Part shown: piece after piece, positions 1 through 24,094 of the stretch
Layout of the letters: the number at the start of each line of letters is the position of its first letter
Numbering within the stretch: position 1 is the first letter of the stretch
Source: Cladopsammia gracilis
Lineage: Eukaryota > Cnidaria > Anthozoa > Scleractinia > Dendrophylliidae
Reading direction: 5' to 3'
Assembly (NCBI GenBank): GCA_022457155.1
Contig: JAJGOT010000091.1
Coordinates: 679,501 to 743,500 of the forward strand
DNA length: 64,000 bases
Made by a program: the position numbers and the translations under genes
The notes under the pieces: model-generated
Database searches by the model: none
Seen by the model: only the letters and a program-made list of their open reading frames with translations
What the model was told of the DNA's origin: nothing

Positions 1-106
1 TTCTTGTAGCTTTTTGATGTCTGGTTACTGGAGGTTGTCAGGACATTGACACTGGCTTCCAAAGCTTCTTTCTCCTGTAATAGATTCTTGTAAGCACGGA
101 CAACAT
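1..106 (-). CDS. GCC1: GCC1 coding exon 2 (cut by window edge)
   Basis: The acceptor TTTTGCAG at 107-114 precedes GATGTTGTCCG in frame with exon 1. The exon carries the DVVRAYKNLLQEKEALEA signature and runs off the left edge still open. Confidence 0.88.
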
Positions 107-3100
107 CTGCAAAATAAATATATGCAATTATTACTGTTGCTTTAAAAGAGCTTGAGAAAATGTATTATGCAAGTCCCTGGTTCACGTCTGTGGATGTCTT
201 CCTGTCACCAGCTGGATTTATGAACATTCACTGGTCCCAAATTCAGCATCTCCATACCCCGTTTTGCAGATATGGTAGCCATAATTATTTGTTTTGCCGC
301 CAGGGCATCCCATAATGAACATTGAAATTAATTGTCAACAAAGGAATATATTAATTTAAATGGTCATTATGGGATGCCCTGGGGGCAAAATCAATATGGC
401 TACCATATCTGTGAAAAGGGGTATGCTTTGAAAATATATAGCCAGCTGGTCAGCTTCTCACAAGATGGGATAATTTCTTTAATTCAAAAAATCTTTTTCC
501 TCTTTTTCTGATGCTACTTTCTTTGATTCACTACATGCCAGGAGATGACGAGCCTTCAACTTTCGGTTAAGCTTCATCTTAATAAATTTAGATGTAGATG
601 TAATTATTATCTCCTGTAAGTTAATGTTTAACTTACAGGAGTTTATGTGGGCTAACATGCATTCTTTATGCATTTTTGTTAGCAAAAAATGCGTTAGATA
701 CTATTAATAGACTTTTTAGTGAATTTGTGGGGACATTCCTAGTGCATATTTGTTAGCAAGATGTTATCGATAAGAACACAAGAGTCGAGTGGCATATTTT
801 TGAAAGCGGTTTAGCGAGCGCATGTTTGTGGCCTGACAAAGCGATATATTCATACGTTGATGATTTAGTTAACTAAGATTTTTGTTAGACACTATTAATA
901 GACTTTTTAGTGAATCTGTGGGGACATTCTTGTTGCATTTTTATTGCATTTTATTTTTTAGCAAAATTTCTCGCATTTTTGTTAGATGCTATCATTCATG
1001 GATCAGAACACACGAGTCGAAGGATATGTTTTTAAAGCTGTTTAGCGAGCGCACGTTTGTGGCCTGACAAAATTTTTTTTCAGTTAGGTAACATTCCTAC
1101 TGTTTAATATCTCTTTTTCACAGCGATGATTTTTAAGGCGTACGATTATGAATTCTATGTTTTTTTAGGAACATGTTGCAGCATATATTTCATTGTATCG
1201 AGCGTCAAAAAGTGTAACGTAATGTAATCTTATCTCACCTAATGAAGACTGTGGTCAGATATTTGGCACGCTAGATCAAGCGCGCTTGGCTAATATCCTT
1301 TACGATGTGTTTGTTTGTCCAGTCTGGTTTGTCAAACTGGTTGCTTCAGGACATTTGGTATTATTTTTTGTTATAGCACTACGTTTTAAGAAAGGGAAAA
1401 GAGACTTTGAGGTAAGCTGACATTGCTCACTGAGAATGGTTGTATGCGATCGTATGCTGTACATTTACAATGAAGTTTTGTTGAAATAACGTGTTTGTTA
1501 ATTTCCATGTTATATCGCCAAATGTCACCAAATATACAACTAAATTGGATTAAAAGATTCAAGGAGAAAAACAGAAGCAGTAGTTTGGAGAAAAGAAATA
1601 TTCAAAGTTTCGATTCGATTCTGGTGGAATTTTGTCGTTATTTTGTCTTTTTAATTCATATTTTTCTGCGTTCATCACTTTTGGCTATTTTTTCTTCCTA
1701 TTTTCGGATGATAAAGCAAGCTAAAGCAAGCTCCTGGTCATAATCATGAAAACATGATATTTCTGTCGGGACAGTGTCCCTTTAATGTCCTCGGTTAATT
1801 TACCCCATTTGCAAGTTATATAAGAGACTGACTAAATTAAACAACAATAGGTTTTAACGAACTAGTGCTTTCAGTTTCCTTGTAGGTTGACAAACAAATA
1901 TAGAACTTTTCAATAAGTGCTTGTAAAAGCGCTGGAGGCACGGTGGTCTAGTGGTTAGCGCGTCGGACTTTCAACCTGAAGGTCGGTGGTTCGAGCCTGG
2001 TCTCTGCCGTCGTGTTGTTTCCTTAGACAAGAAACTTTACTCCACACTGTCTCTCTCCACCCAGGTGTATAAATGGGTACCGGCGACAAAATGCTGGGGG
2101 TAACCCTGCGATGGACTAGCATCCCATCCAGGGGGGAGTAGCAATATTCCTAGTTGCTTCATGCTACAGAAACCGGGTTAAGCTCCGGCCGGGTGAGCCA
2201 TTCGTGGCTCGTGTGCGACTTTACCTACCTTACCTTGTAAAAGCGATCAGAAATAATCCAAATCTATTTTGTTTAATAATTTTGTCAAAAAAGGTATTTC
2301 GTAGCTCATCATATAACATACAGTGCATACAGTGAAATAAACTTCAACTGAATTAAGTGTACAGTGGGTGCAAATTCTAACTAAAGGTGTTCAGGAGTTT
2401 TAGGGATTGTTATTCGACCATTTTCAATTCTTTATAAGGTATGATTTCCTACCCTGAATTTAGAAGTAATTTTTCTATGTTCAGGATATGGTTAATTAAA
2501 TCGGAGTATTTCGTTTCACTTTTAAAGATCGAATAAAATTTATTTTTTTTATTTACATTAATTAGATTGAGTTGGTGATTTTTTTAGACGTGTAAAAATG
2601 TTCTGTTTTGCCTTTGACAAGAAAAAAGATGGGATGCTTAAGTTTATCGCAGTCTTCTCAATATTGAAGTTTGTACAGAAAGAATCAATCTTACTAAACA
2701 AACCTGTTTTTTTTTTTCTTGAGCTATATCATTAGAAATGATTAAGCAGAGTTTTGCTTTACTATCATCAGGTTGATTTTCCAGGTCGAACAAACCAGTG
2801 TCAAACAGTCAGATTTCAGTGAGGTTCGGGGTTTTAGTTCATTTTTGTTTTTACTTTTTAGGCCTCATTTTGGTTCATTTTGGTCAGAAGATTCATGCCC
2901 AATTTAGTCTCTGCTTAAAGAGATAATTGTGGTACGGATAGTCCTTAGATTTTTCCTATCGATGGTTTTAATATATCTGGTATTTTGTTAACAGTGACAT
3001 TAAAACAAAAGTTAAGATGAGGGGATGAACACTGAGTAAGTTTACAAGAACTAGATTTCCACCTGAAACAGATTTTGACAATAAGATTGATGATGATCCC

Positions 3101-4523
3101 AATAATGAAAACAGAGAACAAAGTTGTAAAGAATTTTACTTGAAAGGAGGAATGAAACTTTTTCGCAGAATGAAAGCTAAATCATTCATTTAGTTATGTT
3201 TAATAAAAAGGATGGTGAAGATTAATTGCAGAGAGCTCTTGATGCTTATCCCATGAAAAATAAGATTTCAGCAAATTAAACATGTTATATTCGAAAGGAA
3301 AGAAAGGAGAACTCTTAAGAAAAAGCCATGGGAGATCCTGAAAAGAGGATTGTGAAGGGGGGTACCAAATCCCAGTTCCCAGCCTAAATTTGGTCCAAAT
3401 CCCAGTTCCCATTTTACCCCTTCACGACCCTCTAACTATGCAACCGTGTAAGCCTGGTAGCTAGACTGCGGGCGCGAAGGCGAAAAATACTAATTTCACG
3501 GTCTCTACTGTCTCTACTGAGGAGTGCAAAGTCTATTGCTACGAAATTTTATTTTTCCATTTCAAAATATTGGAGCAAAGACCGCTGAAGAAAAGAAATC
3601 CCATTCCCATTTTATAATTGTTCATCCCATTCCCAGTGGCTAAATCCCAGTCCCAGTGAGTAAATCCCATTTTCCCAGTCCAAAATAAGGCTAATCCCAG
3701 TTCCCATTTTACCCCTTCACGACCCTCTGAAAATAAGGAACGTGATCAGTTAGATACTGTAGCTCCGTCTGCTCAACATAACGATGAGCAGGATATAAGT
3801 GAAGAAACACAATACAGTGAACTGTTTGGTCGTTTTGACCCATGTTTAGATAACAATCACCAAGGGAACAATCTTTTAAGTAATGCTGGAATTTTTTCAG
3901 TCTACAGCAAATGATAATGAAAAGCTGGTAATTAATCGTATGGAAAAAAGTACTTGTTCATTCTTTGAACAGAGAACAAATGGAGTTTTTTACCATATGT
4001 TATTCTCTGTTAAAAACGACGAGAAGCAATTGACACTTTTTAAGTAGTGGCGCGGGTTTAGGGAAGGCAACAGTAACACAATGTTTGTATGCGGCTCTTG
4101 ATAATAAACCAAGTGAAAATCCAGATGAGTTGAAAGTACTGAAATTTGTTCCAGACACAAGACAAGAGGACTGCATAACCATTACCAATTACATACAAAC
4201 AAAATTGTCAAAAGAGAAATTGAACTCAAGAAACCACGCACTATAACCTAAATGTCCAATTGCAACATCAAAAACAACATTCGGACATAATATGACAGCA
4301 TTGCATGATGGGAAAAACTTACAGGAGATAGCCCAGAGGGCACTTTGATTTTATTAAACGCTTAGTGATAAAATCTAAGTATATATTAAGCTAACGACAA
4401 CAACACCATCGTGTTAAGCAAGCAATTAATTTCCTTACCTCTGAGCCTTGTTTCGTACCGACCCAGTTGCTCTTTCTGTGCTTCAACAATTTTAATAAGT
4501 TCGAACCGTGATTTCTTCTCCAT
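1..4523 (-). CDS. GCC1: GCC1 homologue (GRIP and coiled-coil golgin), 5' part, 2 coding exons
   Basis: Two minus-strand exons join cleanly: coding exon 1 (4439-4523, 28 codons plus one base) and exon 2 (106 down to the window edge). The start MEKKSRFELI leads into a coiled coil, and across the junction the protein reads LRDVVRAYKNLLQEKEALEA. Human GCC1 has a nearly identical stretch (KDVVRAYKSLLKEKEALEAS) at the same distance from its start, which I recognise from memory. The family is a peripheral trans-Golgi golgin: a long coiled-coil rod with a C-terminal GRIP domain that binds ARL1 and tethers vesicles. Only about 60 N-terminal residues are in the window; the GRIP domain lies to the left. 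Exon 1 has a consensus donor and exon 2 a T-rich acceptor. The gene is head-to-head with the KIAA0930 homologue. Confidence 0.88.
253..425. mobile_element. Palindromic MITE-like hairpin
   Basis: Arms at about 253-320 and 362-425 are inverted copies sharing GATATGGTAGCCAT and CAGGGCATCCCATAATGA, with a gap of about 40 bases. The form is that of a foldback or MITE element. The family was not identified. Confidence 0.6.
690..1070. repeat. Diverged tandem duplication, about 190 bp
   Basis: Units at 690-839 and 886-1070 share ACTATTAATAGACTTTTTAG, then GTGGGGACATTC, and near their ends GTTTAGCGAGCGCA and TTTGTGGCCTGACAAA. No coding potential was seen. Confidence 0.65.
1932..2233 (+). mobile_element. 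tRNA-derived SINE, copy 1, with 12-bp target duplication
   Basis: The head has a pol III A box (TGGTCTAGTGG) and B box (GGTTCGAGCC), followed by a non-tRNA body and a short TTACC-type tail. The 12-mer CTTGTAAAAGCG occurs immediately before (1920-1931) and after (2234-2245) the element, marking a target-site duplication of an LINE-mobilised insertion. A full second copy lies at 8196-8500, and fragments lie near 8880, 23400 and 56470. Confidence 0.85.
3040..4240 (+). pseudogene. Decayed Helitron/Pif1-like helicase fragment
   Basis: Reading the plus strand in broken frames gives a helicase-like order: EQRTNGVFYHMLFSVKN, then SSGAGLGKATVTQCLYAAL at about 4043, then NPDELKVLKFVPDT. This matches the Walker A region of the Pif1-type helicases carried by Helitrons (consensus GGAGTGKS, then a long Tyr/Leu-rich helix, then VRVLLCAPTG). 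An in-frame TAG at about 4045, the loss of the Ser/Thr after the Walker Lys (GKA) and missing downstream motifs show that it is dead. Upstream text around 3050-3200 and 3730-3900 looks like further degraded coding sequence of the same element. It lies antisense in the GCC1 intron. Confidence 0.55.
3350..3730. repeat. Duplicated CCCAGTTCCCATTTTACC segment
   Basis: The phrase CCCATTTTACCCCTTCACGA followed by CCCTCT occurs at about 3408-3432 and again at about 3703-3727. Between them are further diverged copies of AAATCCCAGTTCCC. It behaves as a short minisatellite interrupting the helicase remnant. Confidence 0.6.
4439..4523 (-). CDS. GCC1: GCC1 coding exon 1
   Basis: 85 bases from ATG at 4523-4521 to a GTAAGG donor at 4438-4433; ends in phase 1. 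It encodes the first 28 residues of the N-terminal coiled coil. Confidence 0.88.
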
Positions 4524-4886
4524 AAACGTAGAACTTAAATAAGCTTTTTAAAGCTTATATTGATGGCGTCAGATCATTCTTTTGTGTTGAAATGACAGAT
4601 AAATAGATATGGAGGTCATTTGGCGACGACAAACTCGTCCAAATGTTTCGTAAAATCTTTATGTATCTCTCCAACGTATCTTAAACATAGAAGAATAGAT
4701 ATTACAGCAACATTTTGTCAGAAAATGCAAAAGAATTTGCCAATGTTCAGCGTTCCCAATTAACCAGGCGTGTTGGACACGTATGTTTACATCAATATAA
4801 CGCGAAAAGACTGGTTCCCACCTTCATATACAAGAACACGAAAAGTATACCGTGTTCTTTTAAATCACGTGATCAGACAAACTAAT
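4524..4886. promoter_or_regulatory. GCC1 / KIAA0930 shared head-to-head promoter region
   Basis: The two start codons face away from each other with 363 bp between them, so both promoters must lie here or overlap. A palindromic TCACGTGA bHLH-type box is at 4865-4872, 15 bases before the KIAA0930 ATG. No TATA box was obvious. Bidirectional use is inferred from geometry alone. Confidence 0.55.
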
Positions 4887-17816
<12,930 letters not shown>

Positions 17817-18480
17817 CATTAAATATTCACATTCATATAATAGGTGTTGTCTATATTGGCAAATAATTACAATAATATTAAATATTTATTTGTTATCAGT
17901 CTTGAATGATAGAGGTACACAAAGGTGCTGAATTGAACAATTTTAACAGCAAGTTAAAATGTTTATCAAACAATCCTTTTTTGCAATGTGCCTTAGTTAA
18001 TTTTTGAAAAAAAATACCTGTTGATAATTTTAATCAAATTTAATTTCATTTTTATAAAATTAGATATACAGAAATAATTATTAAGTAAACACAGTGTTAG
18101 TAATCAGTAATGTCTAGCGCCTAGGGTGGCAAGATAAAAGCTTTGAAGATCTTTGAGAAGTTTTGGTTATTAATATTTCAGTTATTTATTTTTTTTATAT
18201 TAGGTATAGTTTGCTTTTAACAAAATCTTTTTTTAAAAAGGTCACATTTTTTTAAATTGCAAACATGTTTCGGATGAAACTTTTTTTTTAATTTATTTAC
18301 CCCATTTATTGTTATTACAAATGTTTTCTGAAGTTATCAAGATAGAAAAAAAACAAAATGGAGAAGGGCAAGATATAGGTAAACTAATTAATGCCCTATA
18401 ACTAAATTACTTTTTTTTAAAGAAAAAGAAAACACACTACTAAGAAAGGAATAGGAAAATTAGATTAATATGGTGATTAA

Positions 18481-18657
18481 TAGAGCGTATGCACATGACG
18501 TCACGGCGGCCATATTGGTGTACCAAAACAATAGAACGGCGGCCATGTTGGTGTACCAAAACAATCCTGTGGGATTTGAATGCTTTTCTTATGTTAACAC
18601 TTTCTTTTGTTCCAATAAATTTGCATAGCTGCTTGCCACGTGAGTGCATACGCTCTA
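18481..18657. mobile_element. MITE, 177 bp, with internal tandem repeat
   Basis: Ends TAGAGCGTATGCAC and GTGCATACGCTCTA are inverted. Inside, GGCGGCCATRTTGGTGTACC followed by AAAACAAT is tandemly repeated twice (18505-18565). Flanking text (CATGTTTCGGATGAAAC near 18263, CCCGCTAGTGGGTGTGATTT near 18693) resembles the Penelope-type remnant at 51150, so it may sit inside such a remnant. Confidence 0.7.
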
Positions 18658-19170
18658 TACTGAGCAAAATAATATTCAGTAAAAGAAACAGAACCCGCTA
18701 GTGGGTGTGATTTAAATACAAGAATACAAGAAGGATGCATGTTGGCAATTAAAAAAGTTGTGACGTTTTTGAAAATTATTTCTTGCCTGCTGGCCCTACG
18801 GACATTTTTTTAACAATTTTAAACTTGTTTGAATGATGTTAAATGTTGAATTGTTCAGCATTGTGTTTGGAATAACAATGTTGCATTTGTTGAGCAAAAT
18901 AATATAAAAAGAGTTATTTTATAAGCAATAAGCAGGTATACATGCTGGTTCATTATGCCTTCTGAGCATCAATCAGCATCAATCTTGTCAAAATATTACC
19001 GGTAATTCAAAGGTAAACATGCAGGTCATACTTGAATAACTTGAAAGGAATTGATCAGCTGGAGGAAATATCTTGACATAAATTATATATAATACATCAT
19101 GTATAATTACCACTTAGCAAATCTGTATTTAATGTCACCCTTAAAGTGTTGTAGTTATAATAATTTATGC

Positions 19171-19312
19171 ACTTATTGACTGAGTGGAGGGCCGGATGGG
19201 AAAATATTTGGCTCAAGGTCATGGCATACGGACCGAGTGCAGCGAGGTCCATGCACCATGACCGAGAGCCAAATATTTTCCCGTCCGTCCCGACCTAACT
19301 CAGTCAATAAGT
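19171..19312. mobile_element. Hairpin MITE
   Basis: Arms of about 60 bp: ACTTATTGACTGAG, then GGAAAATATTTGGCTC, against the inverted GAGCCAAATATTTTCC and CTCAGTCAATAAGT. The loop is about 20 bases. Confidence 0.65.
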
Positions 19313-20466
19313 ATTTTATAATATGACTAGAAAGTACAAGAATAGTCATGCAGTGCGAGGTCACCTGAACTTGAGCAGGGCCAGACTGCTTTTTCCGGAC
19401 CGGCTCACGTCACCTTGCGATTCTATTTTCTGTAGGATATTTTGTCAGTGGGGCCGTACGGTCATATTATAATCAATCTTAGAAACTCATGTCAACAGAT
19501 GGCATTTTGCAGTGGCAATATGGTTTCCAGGCAACATTTTTTTTTCTCATTTTGTGTATGAATTTAAACGGAAAGCAGTGCATTGGAACATCTTAAAACA
19601 TTCCATACTAAGATAATGTAGCCCCTAGTAGAAATATGACTTAGGTTCCTACAGCATTTTGTAAAGATCAGGACTGTTAGGTCCTATCCACGATCCTTTT
19701 ATTTTAGCAGAAGAGCAGAAATCATTAAAGTGAACAAAGGTGGGTGGACCGTTGCTTGCATGATCAATGTGTTCAATATGCTACATGTACCAAAAAAAAG
19801 TACTGTTAGCAGTTTGTAGGATTTCTACCACGGGGGCTTTACCCAAGTTGATTTCTAAGCAGTTCCTTTATGTTGTTTTGAATTATTTTTACAAACATTA
19901 AAGGAGTTCATCAAAGATAAAATTTTCAGGTGGGAATTTATTGCCATCACAAACATGTCTTAACAGGCAAGGGTGTTGTAAAGGGAAAATTATGCTGGAA
20001 AATAAGCCACGCTCTCTCAAATTATGTGTCAGCAGCAGATGATTTTGCCACCTAAAGTTAATATATTATTATTTGCCGCTTTGCACTGTCCATGGGTACT
20101 GCGCACTACTTCTCTAAGTTTTGCTGTCTTCTTTGATGGAACCTTTTGAGGGGGCTGTGTAAGCGATATTAATAGGTTGTCATAAAGATTATTTTAAAAA
20201 TATTATTATTACTGTGAAGTCATGATTAGTTCAAACTACAATGTTGTAAAAATGTAAATTATTAATTACCATGATATATTATCAGAAGAAACCATTTTCC
20301 CTTTTGGATCATATTCTAACACATCGTATACATATATATCTACCAGGTGTTTAAAGCATCTCATTCAATAGTTTATTTACTATTTATAATTCTCAGAGAA
20401 CAAAAAAATGAAGACACTGCTGCATTTATTTCATTGGGAATTAAACTTGTACACATATAAAGAGAA

Positions 20467-20705
20467 TGGACCATTTTACAGTTGTCTTCTTAGTGTCCTG
20501 GCCTTTGAATGGAAGCGAGGTTGAAGTTGACCTTGTTATGATACAGACCTTGGAGATTTTCAAATGTAAATTTACCTAGTTAGCATGAGAAAAGCATTAG
20601 TATTCTGTAACACAAGGCAGAAAGGTTTGTATCAAAGCAAGGTCACCTCCAGTCTCACTTCCACTCAAAGGCAAGGTCACCAAGCACACAACTGTAAAAT
20701 GGACT
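20467..20705. mobile_element. Foldback MITE, arms about 90 bp
   Basis: GGACCATTTTACAGTTGT, CCTTTGAATGGAAG and TGATACAGACCTT on the left recur inverted at 20614-20705 (GTCCATTTTACAGTTGT, CCTTTGAGTGGAAG, TGATACAAACCTT read on the minus strand). Confidence 0.65.
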
Positions 20706-21814
20706 ATTGTTGCTACTGGTGCTTGCCTTACAGACTGTTCTTGACACTATTTTCTAACCCCGTAAACACAGTCACATCCTGATTGATTAAATTAATTTAC
20801 AGTATTGTTAAAATTTGTAAGTAATGGATATTAAGTTACTATTAAAACGGAATGTTTATTTTGTTAAGCTTTCATTCCTTGCTTTACGTTTTGTATTAAA
20901 TAATACAATATTTTGAGTTGCATGACTTTGTATGGAAATATTTGTAACATTTTGGAAGACAATCCTAGCAATACGCAGGACGCATGTCATTAATGAACCA
21001 AGCAAATGGCCTAGTTCACCGCGAGTCTCTTGTAGCTCAGTGATCATGTAGATTAAATTCTTTTTCCCTTGTTCGTGACACAGTGAACATTGCATCCTCA
21101 AGTTGGAAAAACGCAAGAAACTTGGCACAAGTCTCCATGTCACACACGACAGACTCATAAATTATATATTAACTCTTTGGAATCACTGAAAGCATTTTCT
21201 TTATTGAAAAGAGAGCACGTTCAGTTTTTCCCTGCTAGCAGAGCATCCTTTTGACATGCCACACATGAGCTGCAGGCGATCCTCATGGCTGGAGCCTCAC
21301 CCAGTTTTTGTAACTGAAGCGGCAAGGAGCGTTGCTACCTGCCCCTTACCTCCTCCCAATGAAATCAAAGGGCTCTGTTTAAATATTTATCACTCAGGCT
21401 CTGAGAGCCATCTCGTGAATACGAAACAACGTAAGGTCAAGTTCACAGATCGGTTTTAATTTTCCATACTGAGTCTGAAGTTAAAGAATTGAAGAGTAAA
21501 ACATTTAAAGCGACCAAAAAATCTTTGCGTGTAATGTTTACTACATGAGCGGGAGTGTTGTATCGGCCTATACAATCACGAGGCGCAGCCGAGTGAATGT
21601 ATTGTTCCCATACAACACAGACGCAAATGTAGTAAACAACTTGTGAAATTCACATTCCAGATTCAACTCACTCGTGGTTGTATCTAATTTACATTTCAGA
21701 TACAACTCGCTAGTAAGTTGTATCTGATTTACAGGGTAACCATGTGATTGGAATGGCTCATTTCTATTTGTTAGTATCCTTATGAATTATTAATGAATTT
21801 TACAAGACATAATA

Positions 21815-22294
21815 CAGTGGAACCTCGATTTAACGAAGTGCCAAGGGACTGGTGAAATTGGTTCGTTATATATCGAAAACCTCGTTATAACAAATTTACA
21901 GAAAAACAACCAAAATGTTCGTTATATTGAGATATAGTTAATAATTGTTTTGTAACGGTTTTACGTATTTCCGGCTCTTACTAACAAATAACGTTTGCAC
22001 TTTAATGCCTGTATTAAGCTACAGTACACTGTACATACAACTACGACACTGGAAACTGTACAGGTTATACCTTTGCCCTATAGCACACACTGTTGGTCTG
22101 TTCCACATTTAAATTTTGTCGTGGGTTGACATTTATTCGTTATATCGGGGTAGATTTTACGTTTGGGCTGCCGGATTGTGTTCTTTATAACGAGGATTTC
22201 GTTATATCGAGGTTCTGTTCCATACATTTTACTTTCAATTAATTTAGACCTAGGACTTCGTTATTTTGAGGTTCGTTAAATCGAGGTTCCACTG
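21815..22294. mobile_element. Tigger/mariner-like MITE, 480 bp
   Basis: Inverted ends CAGTGGAACCTCGATTTAAC and GTTAAATCGAGGTTCCACTG. Subterminal TTCGTTATA / TATAACGA repeats occur in both halves. Such CAGTGGAACCTCG ends are common on pogo/Tigger-derived elements. Confidence 0.75.
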
Positions 22295-22390
22295 AATGTG
22301 CATTTTGTGAAACGAGACTGCGCCCTTGACAACTGAATGACGTAATACGATGGGGAATTAAAATAAAGCAATCATCTTTATCAACTAATT

Positions 22391-22847
22391 AGAGCAGTTT
22401 TCAATTGAGTGTCGAAAGCAATTACACAATTGCTTTGGTTTTGCATTGCTACGCTTTGTGATTGGCTAAAAAATCTCGCGCCACTTTCTCGACCAATCAG
22501 AAGTAAAACCAAAACCAATCGTGACTTGCTCGCACGCATTTTCCCGCGCTTCACGCCGCCGACATGTTATTGCTTCGAGCTCCGATTGGTTCATTGGATT
22601 GTTTACGACTACTGTGGTTGGTCAGAGTAATTACTTTGGTTTTGGTTTTACGACACTCAATAGGCCATTTCCGAGTTACATTATGCCTCGTTGTCAAAGC
22701 GAGGCTAGGTGCACAACCTTTCATATGGAAATGAGTTTTCATTCAAATGCAAATAAAACTCATTTCCATATGGAAGGTTGTGCACCTAGCCTCGCTTTGA
22801 CAACGAGGCATAACGTAACTCGGAAATGGCCTATTGAAAACTGCTCT
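22391..22847. mobile_element. 284-bp MITE family, copy interrupted by a second MITE
   Basis: Inverted ends AGAGCAGTTTTCAATTGAGT and ACTCAATTGAAAACTGCTCT (the right end is split by the insertion at 22661-22833). Removing the 173-bp insert leaves 284 bp, exactly the length of the clean copy at 32394-32677. The interior has ATTGCTTTGGTTTTGCATTG and ATTGGCT motifs. Flanks are consistent with a TA duplication. Confidence 0.85.
22661..22833. mobile_element. 173-bp near-perfect palindromic MITE
   Basis: Two 79-base arms (TAGGCCATTTCCGAGTTAC... against its inverted copy) differ at only about two positions and are separated by about 15 bases. It is inserted between CACTCAA and TTGAAAAC of the host MITE. 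Confidence 0.85.
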
Positions 22848-23055
22848 AATACACTGGGGAATTACAAAAGTTTACGGATGATGGAACGACTGAAAATGTG
22901 CATATATGTTCCCGTATACTATTTATCGTTCAAAGCTTCGCGTGTTCACGAGATAAAAAGGTAATGAAAGCCACACACAAGCTGCAGGCGACCCACACAC
23001 TCGGAGCTCCAATCCAGTTTCTGTTGCATGCCCGGAGGGTACTCAACAAAGTTTT

Positions 23056-23344
23056 GTACGGGGATGCTCCGCCCCAAGCTCCAAACCCTTACCCTTTCAT
23101 ATACCGTTTTTGACAGAAAAGGTACCCCTTTCATATACCTTTCATTGAAAATGGTACCCCTTTCATGTAGCTTTTACGTGCGTCTGTTTGATATATTTTG
23201 AAAGGCGCTTTTTATTATACTTAAATGGCAGTTTTCCTTGCCTATTTTATCCTTCAACTCGTGTTTTCCCTACCCTTTCCTATACTTCGTGAAATCCCTA
23301 CCCTTCCATATACCTTACCTCTTTTGGGCGGAGCATCCCCGTAT
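23056..23344. mobile_element. MITE with GTACGGGGATGCTCCGCCCC ends
   Basis: GTACGGGGATGCTCCGCCCC at 23056-23075 recurs inverted as GGGCGGAGCATCCCCGTATA at 23325-23344. The interior carries repeated ACCCCTTTCATATACC and CCCTTCCATATACC units. Confidence 0.7.
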
Positions 23345-23396
23345 AGCCCATTATAGGGACATTAGTTACGCTTAGATGCATTGCTACTTGAAAACT

Positions 23397-23495
23397 TTGG
23401 ATGGGATACTGGTCCACTACAAGGTTACTCCTAACATTATGTTCGGAGGCACCAATTTATACTCCTGGGTGAAGAGGGACAGTGTGGAGCAAAGT
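23397..23495 (-). mobile_element. SINE body fragment, inverted
   Basis: Read on the minus strand this contains TGCTCCACACTGTCCCTCTT, CACCCAGGAGTATAAAT and GGACCAGTATCCCATCC, the body of the 1932-2233 SINE. A short plus-strand SINE head (GGAGGCATGGTAG, GGTTAGTGCATCGG) follows at 23534-23567. Confidence 0.6.
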
Positions 23496-23598
23496 TCGAC
23501 TCATTTAATGATAGATAGAGTTAACCTCTTGCTGGAGGCATGGTAGTTGATTGGTTAGTGCATCGGAGACTGGCGGCTTACCGTAAACGTTCTATTAA

Positions 23599-24047
23599 AG
23601 TGCCTATCACCCCAGAAAGTTATTTTCAGAATCAGCTTTATATACATTGAATAGTTGAATGGTAAAATATTTCTTGTTTTGAACGTCGCGTTTGTGAGTT
23701 ATAGAGATTTGAATTTACAAAATGCTAATTTGATGACATCAACCCGGGACTTTACCATTATTTCTACGCCGATTTACAATGCGCAGTTTACAGCTTGAGG
23801 ATAATTAGTTTGATAAATACTGTGGGTAGTCAATCGATTCGTAAAAAATATTACTTGGAGGTGAAAACAAGTAGTTGTATCAATAAATGATTCCCGGGTT
23901 GACGTCATCAAATTAGCATTTTGTAAATTCAAATCTCTAAAACTCACTAACACGACGTCCAAAACAAGAAATATTTTACCATTTTTAATTATTCAATGTG
24001 TACAAAGAGTTGATTCTGAAAATAACTTTCTAGGGGTGATAGGCACT
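23599..24047. mobile_element. TTAA-flanked MITE, 449 bp, arms about 150 bp
   Basis: Ends AGTGCCTATCACCCC and GGGGTGATAGGCACT, each bordered by TTAA (23595-23598 and 24048-24051), the piggyBac-type target duplication. The arms continue inverted for about 150 bp (GAAAGTTATTTTCAGAATCA, GTAAATTCAAATCTCT, TTGATGACATCAACCCGGG). It interrupts another repeat: GTAAACGTTCTATTAA on the left resumes as GCCCCCGAGG on the right. Confidence 0.8.
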
Positions 24048-24094
24048 TTAAGCCCCCGAGGCTTATTTCTTTTCATGCCTGGGCTTCTATTCAA

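Larger units (their letters stand above)
107..4438 (-). other. GCC1 intron 1, repeat-filled
   Basis: This 4.3-kb intron has no host exon that I recognise. It contains a hairpin element (253-425), a tandem duplication (690-1070), a tRNA-derived SINE (1932-2233), a remnant of a Helitron/Pif1-type helicase (about 3040-4240) and a duplicated CCCAGTTCCCATTTTACC segment (3350-3730). The stretches 1080-1930 and 2250-3000 are AT-rich and show no clear structure. Confidence 0.6.

Noticed and set aside
1945..2010. tRNA gene
   Set aside because: A and B boxes are present but the sequence continues into a SINE body with a target duplication; no full cloverleaf was traced.
22521..22964. 147-codon frame
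   Set aside because: It crosses two nested MITEs; its length comes from palindromic DNA without stops.
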